Below the pieces are notes generated by a model. The model did not search any database. It saw only the letters and a program-made list of their open reading frames with translations, and was not told where the DNA came from. The translations under genes were made by a program, and so were the position numbers. Below, piece after piece: positions 35,190-42,736 of a stretch of DNA of 61,648 nucleotides. The DNA is taken from positions 1 to 61,648 of the forward strand of contig JBAXRP010000003.1 of NCBI GenBank assembly GCA_037131145.1, read 5' to 3'. This DNA comes from CAIVAT01 sp037131145. GTDB taxonomy: Bacteria; Bacteroidota; Bacteroidia; Bacteroidales; FEN-979. Positions within the stretch are counted from its first letter, which is position 1. Each line of letters starts with the position of its first letter.

Positions 35190-36065
35190 ATGGAATCTGC
35201 AGAACTTTTCAAGAAGGTTCGAAAAATCGAGATTAAAACCAGGGGACTGAGCAATCAGATCTTTTCGGGCGAGTATCATTCAGTATTTAAGGGTAGGGGA
35301 ATGGCATTCTCTGAAGTCCGCGAGTATCAGCCTGGCGATGATATTCGGAGCATTGACTGGAATGTAACGGCCAGGTTTAACCATCCTTATATAAAGATAT
35401 TTGATGAGGAGCGGGAACTTACGGTTATGTTACTGATTGATGTTAGCGGATCAAACCATTTTGGAACAAGGAAAACTCTTAAAAAGGAAGTGATTACTGA
35501 GATTGCAGCAGTTTTAGCTTTCAGCGCTATTCAGAACAATGACAAGGTTGGAGTGATATTTTTCAGCAAAACAGTTGAAAAGTTTATTCCTCCAAAGAAG
35601 GGTACTTCACACATTTTGAGAATTATTCGTGAGTTGATTGAATTCAAGCCAGCGCAGCAGGGAACAAACCTGACGGAACCTTTAAGGTTTCTCACAAATG
35701 CGATAAAGAAACGTTGTACTGCCTTTATGCTTTCCGATTATATGAACCGGGATTTTGAGGATGCAATCAAGATCGCCAATAAAAAGCACGATCTTATTGC
35801 TGTCAGGGTTTATGATGAGGGGGAGACCGAACTTCCTGATGTAGGATTAATTTATGCAAAAGACGCAGAAACCGATAAACATCGCTGGATTGATTCATCG
35901 GACAGAAAGGTGCGGAGGCAATATAACAATTGGTATAAAGCCCATAATGAATTTCTGATGGATACTTTTCGCAGGAGTGGCGTGGATGTTGCCAAAGTTG
36001 CGACAGATCAGGACTATATCAAACCATTGATGAACCTTTTCAGAAAAAGAGGGGCAAGACGTTGA
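35190..36065 (+). CDS. DUF58 domain protein (VWA-like), bat operon
   Basis: The 291-residue protein carries the DUF58 signature FSEVREYQPGDDIRSIDW (about residues 41-58), followed by VMLLIDVSGSNHFG, a VWA/MIDAS-like DxSxS stretch. The C-terminal half keeps the VWA alternating strands (VGVIFFSKTVEKFIPPKKGTSH). In this operon DUF58 proteins act with MoxR and the Bat proteins at the membrane; the precise role is unknown. It is soluble and lies 65 bases after moxR across an octanucleotide repeat. Confidence 0.9.
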   Translation: MESAELFKKVRKIEIKTRGLSNQIFSGEYHSVFKGRGMAFSEVREYQPGDDIRSIDWNVTARFNHPYIKIFDEERELTVMLLIDVSGSNHFGTRKTLKKEVITEIAAVLAFSAIQNNDKVGVIFFSKTVEKFIPPKKGTSHILRIIRELIEFKPAQQGTNLTEPLRFLTNAIKKRCTAFMLSDYMNRDFEDAIKIANKKHDLIAVRVYDEGETELPDVGLIYAKDAETDKHRWIDSSDRKVRRQYNNWYKAHNEFLMDTFRRSGVDVAKVATDQDYIKPLMNLFRKRGARR

Positions 36066-36072
36066 ACGAAAA

Positions 36073-37047
36073 ATGAAAAGTGAAAAGAAATACCCGGATA
36101 TGCACATTGTAAGATTAAACATTCTGATTGTCTTTCTATGTTTACAGTTTTCCGCTCTTTTTTCACAAGAGGTAAGCGTAACTGCAAAACTTGACACCAA
36201 TGCAATGCTAATTGGCGACCATGTTGGGTTAACGCTTAAATTTTCAGGACCGTCTGCTGTTAAGGTTCTCTGGCCTTTTATTCCTGATACAATCCTTGGC
36301 AATATTTCGGTTATAGGTCGTGGAAAAATAGATACAACCTTTTCCGAAGATCGGAAATCGGTGACATTTTCTCAGGAGTTTAATATAACATGTTATGATT
36401 CCGGTTTTTATACGATACCTCAGATACCGTTTCAGTACAGATTGACGCCTGATACAACCCGACTTTCCGGTACATCAGGGTTGTTACTTCTTGCGGTTCA
36501 TACCGTGAAAGTTGATACAACACAAGCGATCAAACCTATTATCGGACCTTTAAAGGTTCCTATCACTTTCAGGGAAATGTTGCCATGGCTTCTTGCAGGT
36601 CTGGCAGTCATTCTAATTGTGATATTTATTATATGGTATATTTCAAAACGAAAGAAGAAACAACCGGTACTTCAGTTTAAGGCTAAAGTTGTTTTACTGC
36701 CACATGAGACTGCATTGCAGGAACTTGAAAAACTCAGGACCAAAAAGTTGTGGCAGTCGGGAAAAATAAAGGCATATCATTCAGAACTTACTGAAATACT
36801 CAGAAAATACATTGAGGATCGCTTTCAGATTCAGGCGCTTGAGCAAACCAGCTCTGAAATCATTCAAAATCTCCAGAACAATCCGGTTTGTCCACATACA
36901 ACTCTTGACCGTTTAAATGATTTGCTAGTACATGCTGATATGGTAAAATTTGCCAAGGCTCAGCCAGTGGCTTCGGAAAATGAGCGGAGTCTTACAGAGG
37001 CGATCACATTCATTAATGAAACAACAGGTATATCTAATCATGCTTAA
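36073..37047 (+). CDS. BatD-like membrane-anchored protein of the bat operon
   Basis: The 324-residue protein has a hydrophobic N-terminal export signal (LNILIVFLCLQFSALFSQ), a beta-rich extracytoplasmic domain and one membrane helix (about residues 171-191), then a basic cytoplasmic tail of about 130 residues with KAYHSELTEILRKYIEDRF. Two ATGs are possible (36073 or 36100); the second gives a more standard signal peptide. Bacteroidetes bat operons regularly carry this protein between DUF58 and batA. Its stop overlaps the batA start (ATGCTTAA). Confidence 0.72.
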   Translation: MKSEKKYPDMHIVRLNILIVFLCLQFSALFSQEVSVTAKLDTNAMLIGDHVGLTLKFSGPSAVKVLWPFIPDTILGNISVIGRGKIDTTFSEDRKSVTFSQEFNITCYDSGFYTIPQIPFQYRLTPDTTRLSGTSGLLLLAVHTVKVDTTQAIKPIIGPLKVPITFREMLPWLLAGLAVILIVIFIIWYISKRKKKQPVLQFKAKVVLLPHETALQELEKLRTKKLWQSGKIKAYHSELTEILRKYIEDRFQIQALEQTSSEIIQNLQNNPVCPHTTLDRLNDLLVHADMVKFAKAQPVASENERSLTEAITFINETTGISNHA

Positions 37048-38035
37048 ATCAATAACATTTGCCAATCCGGGATTCCTTTTTCTCCTCGCGCTGATACCGG
37101 GGCTGGTAGTGTGGTATTTTTACAGGCGAAGACAACGGTCGGCTGTAATACAGATGAGCAGCCTGGAAGGATTTGCTTCGGTGGGAAATAATTTTAAAAT
37201 AGTTGTTAACCAAAGTCTGTATTTCATACGACTGATTGCTTTGACATTTTTGATCATCGCGCTGGCGCGTCCTCAAACCAGTCTGAGCCGTCAGGATATC
37301 AGCGTTGAGGGGATTGATCTGATGATTGCTCTTGATGTCAGCGGTTCCATGCTGGCGATGGATTTCAAACCTGATCGTCTTGAAGCGGCTAAGGATGTTG
37401 CCAGTGAGTTTATTGATGGCCGCCAGAATGATCGAATCGGACTTGTGATTTTCAGCGGAGAGACATTTACACAATGCCCGTTAACAACTGATCATGCTGT
37501 TTTAAAGAATCTTTTTCGCGATATACATAGCGGTATGATTGACGATGGGACAGCGCTGGGAGATGGTTTGGCAACGGCGGTTAATCGTTTGAAAGGAAGT
37601 AAAGCGGTAAGTAAAGTGATTATTCTTTTAACGGACGGCGTGAATAACATGGGATCTTTGGATCCCCGTTCGGCAGCCGAAATTGCAAAGCTTTATGGCG
37701 TTCGAATTTATACCGTAGGGATCGGAACGATCGGTCAGGCTCCTTACCCTGTTCAAACCCCTTTTGGCATGCAAACCCAGATGATGGAGGTTAAAATTGA
37801 TGAGCCATTGCTAAAAGAGATTGCCCAGATGACAGATGGGAAATATTTCAGGGCAACGAATAATGCCAAACTGAGGGCAATTTATCAGGAGATTGACAAG
37901 ATGGAAAAATCGAAAATTGACGTCACTGAATTTAGAAAGAAAAAGGAAGAATTTTTGTCACTTGTTTTAATTGCCTTGATTTTACTGATTCTTGAAACTG
38001 GTTTGAGATATCTTTACGTTAAAAATATTCCCTGA
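37040..38035 (+). CDS. batA: BatA-like VWA-domain membrane protein
   Basis: The start at 37040 overlaps the preceding stop, and gives MLKSITFANPGFLFLLALIPG, the usual BatA opening; the longer frame from 36950 is not needed. Two membrane segments near the N-terminus and one at the C-terminus frame a VWA domain (about residues 90-280) whose MIDAS motif is DVSGSM, with TDGVNNMGS and VGIGTIGQAPYPV further on. In Bacteroides the Bat proteins are linked to aerotolerance and stress. It likely pairs with BatB and is acted on by MoxR. Confidence 0.88.
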   Translation: MLKSITFANPGFLFLLALIPGLVVWYFYRRRQRSAVIQMSSLEGFASVGNNFKIVVNQSLYFIRLIALTFLIIALARPQTSLSRQDISVEGIDLMIALDVSGSMLAMDFKPDRLEAAKDVASEFIDGRQNDRIGLVIFSGETFTQCPLTTDHAVLKNLFRDIHSGMIDDGTALGDGLATAVNRLKGSKAVSKVIILLTDGVNNMGSLDPRSAAEIAKLYGVRIYTVGIGTIGQAPYPVQTPFGMQTQMMEVKIDEPLLKEIAQMTDGKYFRATNNAKLRAIYQEIDKMEKSKIDVTEFRKKKEEFLSLVLIALILLILETGLRYLYVKNIP

Positions 38036-38079
38036 TTCTTTAAAATCGTAAATGTTTAACAATCATATAATACAAGCCC

Positions 38080-39108
38080 TTGTTTAAGTTTGCACATACA
38101 TATTATTTCTATTTTTTAGCCCTGATTCCGGTCTTTATTGCGTTGCTGACCTTTTTCCTCCTTTGGAAAAAAAAGGCGATTGCCCGTTACGGCGATATGA
38201 ATGTAATCCGTCAATTGATGCCTGAATATTCCGGCGGAAAGATAATTATTAAATTTTTGGGGATAATGCTGGCTATGGTAGCTCTGATTTTCGCTTTGGC
38301 TGATCCGCAAACAGGTTCTAAAATTGAGAAAGTCAAGCGCAAAGGCATTGATCTGATGATTTGTCTCGATGTGTCAAATTCGATGATGGCGATGGATATA
38401 AAACCAAACCGCATTGAAAGAGCCAAACAATCCATTATCAGGCTGATTGATAATTTGGAAGGCGACCGTATCGGAATAATTGTATTTGCCGGTAAAGCTT
38501 ATACACAATTACCGATAACCACTGATTATGCGGCTGCCAAAATGTTTACCGAGATGATTAATACCAATATCGTCCCAACCCAGGGAACTGCTATTGCTCA
38601 GGCTATTGAACTTGCCGTAAATGGTTTCGGTGATACCAAACACAACAGAGCCATCGTGATTATTACCGATGGAGAGGATCATGAAGGAAATGTACTTGAA
38701 CAAGCGGAACTTGCTGTTAAGAAGAATATTACTATTTACGCCATTGGTATGGGTTTGCCTGAAGGAAGTCCTATTCCTGTTTACGATGGAAATGTTCAGG
38801 TAGGATATAAAAAAGATCGCGATGGGCAAACGATTATGAGTAAACTCGACGAAACTTTATTGCAACAAATTGCCAGCGTTGGGAAAGGAATGTATGTGCG
38901 GGCAACCACTAGTGAAACCGGGTTGAGCAAAATTTTTGAAGATATCAGCAAAATTCAGAAATCGGAAATTGAAGAGAAGCAATTCAGCGATTATGAAGAT
39001 CAGTTCCAGTACTTTGTGGGGATTGCAATTTTATTGTTAATCCTCGACTTGTTTGTTTTTGAACGAAAAACCAGATGGATAAAACGTTTTCAGCCTTTCC
39101 GGGCTTAG
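38080..39108 (+). CDS. batB: BatB-like VWA-domain membrane protein (TTG start)
   Basis: The start is a TTG at 38080; an ATG 28 bases earlier is out of frame and runs into a stop, so the TTG is the best choice and gives the usual MFKFAHTYYFYFLALIPVF opening. N- and C-terminal membrane helices enclose a VWA domain (about residues 80-310) with MIDAS motif DVSNSM and TDGEDHEGN. The TTG start may lower its expression relative to BatA. It lies 44 bases after batA, the longest internal gap in this part of the operon. Confidence 0.88.
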   Translation: MFKFAHTYYFYFLALIPVFIALLTFFLLWKKKAIARYGDMNVIRQLMPEYSGGKIIIKFLGIMLAMVALIFALADPQTGSKIEKVKRKGIDLMICLDVSNSMMAMDIKPNRIERAKQSIIRLIDNLEGDRIGIIVFAGKAYTQLPITTDYAAAKMFTEMINTNIVPTQGTAIAQAIELAVNGFGDTKHNRAIVIITDGEDHEGNVLEQAELAVKKNITIYAIGMGLPEGSPIPVYDGNVQVGYKKDRDGQTIMSKLDETLLQQIASVGKGMYVRATTSETGLSKIFEDISKIQKSEIEEKQFSDYEDQFQYFVGIAILLLILDLFVFERKTRWIKRFQPFRA

Positions 39109-39139
39109 TCAACCACCAACTGATATAGAGAAAGCGTTA

Positions 39140-39841
39140 ATGAAGCGTATAATGATGAAAACTAAACTGATAATTGCACTAATTCTGTTTACCGGGTTTA
39201 TTGCTTATGCCCAGAAGGAAAATACCTTACTTAGGAAGGGAAACAGCAATTTTGATAATGCCAATTATAAAGAGGCTGAAAAGGATTACCGGAAAGCGCT
39301 TGAGATAAACAAGGAATCTGTTAAAGGGCAGTTCAACCTGGGGGCTGCTGTTTATAAAAACAATAATTTTGAAGAATCAACAAAGATATACAGCAACCTG
39401 GCTGATAAGAAATCTGACCACGATGTGCAATCGAAGGTATATCATAATCTTGGCAATTCACTTTTTCAGTCAAAAGAGTATGAAAAAAGCATTCAGGCGT
39501 ATAAAAATGCGTTAATAAATGATCCCAAAAATCTCGATACAAAATATAACCTGGAATATGCCCGAATGATGTTAAAGAAGCAGCAACAACAGCAGCAGCA
39601 ACAGAATAAAGACGATAAGAACAAGCAGGACGAGAAAAAGGATCAGAAAGATAAAAAGGAACAGAACGATAAGCAAAAGAACCAGGATTCGCAGAAACAA
39701 CCCCAGGATCAGCGAAAAATCAGCAAGGAAGATGCAGAACGAATGCTCGAAGCATTGAAAAATGACGAGAAGAAAACGCAGCAAAAGGTGAAAAAACAGA
39801 AGGCAAAAGTTCAGGTTGTTGGCGTTGAGAAAGATTGGTAG
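39140..39841 (+). CDS. batC: BatC-like TPR protein
   Basis: The 233-residue protein has a signal peptide (about residues 5-25, ending AYAQ), then three to four TPR units (residues about 28-150, such as YKEAEKDYRKALEINKE) and a highly charged, Gln/Lys-rich tail beginning with an eight-Gln run encoded by mixed CAG/CAA codons. The tail is disordered. In Bat operons this TPR protein follows batB and is probably a periplasmic adaptor. It starts 31 bases after batB. Confidence 0.82.
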   Translation: MKRIMMKTKLIIALILFTGFIAYAQKENTLLRKGNSNFDNANYKEAEKDYRKALEINKESVKGQFNLGAAVYKNNNFEESTKIYSNLADKKSDHDVQSKVYHNLGNSLFQSKEYEKSIQAYKNALINDPKNLDTKYNLEYARMMLKKQQQQQQQQNKDDKNKQDEKKDQKDKKEQNDKQKNQDSQKQPQDQRKISKEDAERMLEALKNDEKKTQQKVKKQKAKVQVVGVEKDW

Positions 39842-39865
39842 AGTAATTCCACATAGAGTGACCGT

Positions 39866-41734
39866 ATGTTAAAAAGATTAAGTATAGTTTTCCTTGTTTT
39901 CATTGTCGCCATAACATCTGCAGGATTTTCGCAGGATGTTCAGTTTACCGGCCAGGCAAAACAAGTGGTTTCTCCGGGAGAGACTTTTACTCTCGTATAT
40001 ACTCTTAATGCCCAGGGTAGTGGATTTCAGGGACCGAGAATTCAGGGATTTGATTTACTCAGTGGTCCAAATACAAGTACCAGTTCGAGCATCAGGGCTG
40101 TGAATGGAAGGACAACAATGACAATTACCTATTCATTTACATACCTTCTTCAGGCAAACCGGGAGGGAACTTATGATATTCCTGCGGCAACTGTGAATGC
40201 CAATGGGAAACAGATTTCGTCAAATATTGTCACAGTTAAGGTCGCCAAAAGCTCTGCGGCATCGGGGAGTCCTGGTCAGGCAGGAGGTCAGAATCGCAGC
40301 GGCGCTCTTCGTTCGGGCGCTGAATCAGGAAACATTAATGATGTTTATGTCAAAGCTTTTGCATCAAATTCAAATCCAATCCAGGGCGAAGGAATAGTTG
40401 TCACCTATAAGGTTTTTACGAAAGTTCCGATTGCTCAAATAAATATCAGCAAACTTTCATCGTTTTCAGGCTTCTGGTCTCAGAACCTGATGAAGGAAAA
40501 TGATAAATTACCTCAGACTACACAAATAATTGACGGTGAGCAATATGTGGTAGCCGACATTAGAAAAATTGCGCTTTTTCCATTAAAAAGCGGGTCTCTC
40601 GTTATAGACCCGCTTGAACTTTCCTGTGTAGCTCAGGTTCGACGACAAACCAAAACAAAGACCGGCGATCCTTTTTTTGATGATTTTTTTAATGATTCTT
40701 TTTTCAATTCCGGCGTTGCCAATGTAGAAAAAAACCTGAAGTCAAATCCGGTAACTATTAATGTACGTCCTCTTCCAAATGAAGGAAAACCTGTTGATTT
40801 CAGCGGTGCAGTGGGGAGCTTTACTTTTACTTCAGAAATTGATAAAACCCGTTTAAAAACCAATGAGGCAGTAACGCTTAAATGTACTATCAGCGGACGT
40901 GGTAATATTCAACTCATAGATAAAATGAATGTTACCTTTCCGCCTGATTTTGAATCTTACGATCCGAAAGTGACAAGTAATATTCAGACGGCAGCTTCGG
41001 GTATATCTGGAAATCAGATTTTTGAATATCTTCTTATCCCTCGTAAACCCGGTAAATTTATTATAAAACCCATCCTTTTCAGTTATTATGATTTGGATAA
41101 AAAGCGCTACGAAACACTGTCCAGCCCCGAGTTTACTCTGGATGTTGAGAAAGGGAGCGGCGAAGCAGCTTCAATACAAAGCTATTCCGGGGCAAATAAG
41201 GAAGATATCAAATATATCGGCAGCGATATCCGGCATATTAAAGAAGGAGTTTTCGAATTAGAACCAGTGGGATCCAGGTTTTTCGGCTCACTTTTATTCT
41301 GGGCGCTTTTGATAATCCCTGTTTTTTGTTTTATGGGTTTTGTGGTTTTGTGGCAAAAAATGGCAGCCCGTCGTAGCGATACCGTTCTGATGAAAAATTT
41401 AAGGGCAACGAAAACTGCCCGTAAGAGATTACATAGCGCAGAACAATTTCAGAAAACCGGACAACAGGACGATTTTTATATTGCGATATCTCAGGCTATA
41501 TGGGGATATCTTAGTGATAAATTCGGCATCGCTGTTTCTGAATTAAGTATAGATTCTGTCCATGAAGCCCTTAGGCAGAAAAGCGTTGAAGAATCGCTTA
41601 TAAATCAATTTATTGAAACACTTAACAATACTGAATTTGCCCGGTTTGCGCCCGGTGAAAAAACGGTGAACATGGAAAGAATCTATAATGAAGCGCTTGA
41701 AGTAATTTCAAAAATGGAACGAGGTTTGCGATAA
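39866..41734 (+). CDS. batD: BatD (oxygen tolerance) family protein
   Basis: The 622-residue protein has a signal peptide (ending GFSQ), a long beta-rich extracytoplasmic region with the BatD opening VVSPGETFTLVYTLNAQGSG, an internal Gly-rich spacer, and a membrane helix near residues 475-500. A cytoplasmic tail of about 120 residues follows. BatD is the largest member of the Bat operon and is anchored in the inner membrane. The gap to batC is 24 bases, consistent with one transcript. Confidence 0.88.
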   Translation: MLKRLSIVFLVFIVAITSAGFSQDVQFTGQAKQVVSPGETFTLVYTLNAQGSGFQGPRIQGFDLLSGPNTSTSSSIRAVNGRTTMTITYSFTYLLQANREGTYDIPAATVNANGKQISSNIVTVKVAKSSAASGSPGQAGGQNRSGALRSGAESGNINDVYVKAFASNSNPIQGEGIVVTYKVFTKVPIAQINISKLSSFSGFWSQNLMKENDKLPQTTQIIDGEQYVVADIRKIALFPLKSGSLVIDPLELSCVAQVRRQTKTKTGDPFFDDFFNDSFFNSGVANVEKNLKSNPVTINVRPLPNEGKPVDFSGAVGSFTFTSEIDKTRLKTNEAVTLKCTISGRGNIQLIDKMNVTFPPDFESYDPKVTSNIQTAASGISGNQIFEYLLIPRKPGKFIIKPILFSYYDLDKKRYETLSSPEFTLDVEKGSGEAASIQSYSGANKEDIKYIGSDIRHIKEGVFELEPVGSRFFGSLLFWALLIIPVFCFMGFVVLWQKMAARRSDTVLMKNLRATKTARKRLHSAEQFQKTGQQDDFYIAISQAIWGYLSDKFGIAVSELSIDSVHEALRQKSVEESLINQFIETLNNTEFARFAPGEKTVNMERIYNEALEVISKMERGLR

Positions 41735-41760
41735 TCAGGCGCATAAATAATAAATACTTA

Positions 41761-42540
41761 ATGAAAGTCAGACAAGTAAGTTTTATGAAGTTCGTGGGCG
41801 TTTCAATTATTTTTATCCTTTTCTCGTTGCTTACTTATGCAATTGATCAAAAGGAACTTATATTAAAAGCGAATAAAGCCTATTCAGTGGGTTCCTTTGC
41901 AGAGGCTGCTGAATTGTATTCCAAAGTTGCCGAGGCAGGTTACGAAGCGCCGGAATTGTATTATAATCTTGGCAATGCCTACTTTAAAATGCATGATTTT
42001 GCACAAGCAATTTTATGGTATGAGCGCGCAAAAAGGTTGGATCCGGGTAATGAAGACATTAATTTTAATCTGAATGTTGCCAATACGAAGATTTCAGATA
42101 AGATTGAACCATTGCCTGAGCTATTTTATAAACGATGGTTTTACGGTCTGGTTCTGCTTTTTCCTGTTGACACTTGGTCAACTCTTGCTTTAATTATTTT
42201 ATTCGCCGGATTAGCAGGGCTTGTTTTATTCCTTGTTTCACGTGTGATGATATTAAGAAAGATAGGATTTTGGTCAGGAGTAACGCTAATTTCAGTTTCA
42301 TTGATTTTCATTTTTCTGGCGTGGAGCGGAAATCGTTATTTGACTTCAACCTCGTATGCTGTAATATTCTCGCCAACAATAACAGTAAAGAGTTCTCCTG
42401 ATGAAAAAAGCACGGATCTTTTTGTGGTTCATGAGGGAACGAAAGTAATCCTTCTGGACAATATCAGCGGCTGGTACGAAATCAGAATCGCCAATGGAAG
42501 CGTTGGCTGGCTACCTGTAACCGCAATGGTAAAAATCTGA
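41761..42540 (+). CDS. batE: BatE-like protein: TPR, two membrane helices, SH3-like domain
   Basis: The 259-residue protein has an N-terminal membrane/signal segment and TPR units (KANKAYSVGSFAEAAELYSKV, then AILWYERAKRLDPGNEDINF). Two membrane helices (about residues 135-190) follow, and an SH3b-like C-terminus closes the protein with VKSSPDEKSTDLFVVHEGTKV and GWLPVTAM. This is the BatE architecture and closes the operon. The SH3-like part probably faces the periplasm and may bind peptidoglycan. Confidence 0.85.
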   Translation: MKVRQVSFMKFVGVSIIFILFSLLTYAIDQKELILKANKAYSVGSFAEAAELYSKVAEAGYEAPELYYNLGNAYFKMHDFAQAILWYERAKRLDPGNEDINFNLNVANTKISDKIEPLPELFYKRWFYGLVLLFPVDTWSTLALIILFAGLAGLVLFLVSRVMILRKIGFWSGVTLISVSLIFIFLAWSGNRYLTSTSYAVIFSPTITVKSSPDEKSTDLFVVHEGTKVILLDNISGWYEIRIANGSVGWLPVTAMVKI

Positions 42541-42606
42541 TATTCTCACGATTTACCCGCTGTTTCTACTGATTTGCAGAAGAAAAGCCCTAACTGGTAA
42601 AATAAT

Positions 42607-42637
42607 TTTGCTGGTTATTCTTTTTACTTTATATTTG
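42607..42637 (+). promoter_or_regulatory. Bacteroidetes-type promoter
   Basis: TTTG at 42607-42610 and TATATTTG at 42630-42637 are exactly 19 bases apart, a full match to the Bacteroides sigma-70-type consensus (TTTG, N19, TAnnTTTG). It would drive the large secreted protein starting at 42737, leaving a leader of about 90 bases. Confidence 0.65.
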
Positions 42638-42736
42638 TTCGTTAAATAACAGTCGGCAATTTTTGCTGTTAATTGTTGATTTACAACGGTAAACAAATTT
42701 CCAAAGCAAGATTTATAAGTATAAAAAACGGATGAT

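Noticed and set aside
36950..37039. N-terminal extension of batA
   Set aside because: It overlaps the preceding gene in another frame, and the ATG at 37040 gives the family-typical N-terminus.
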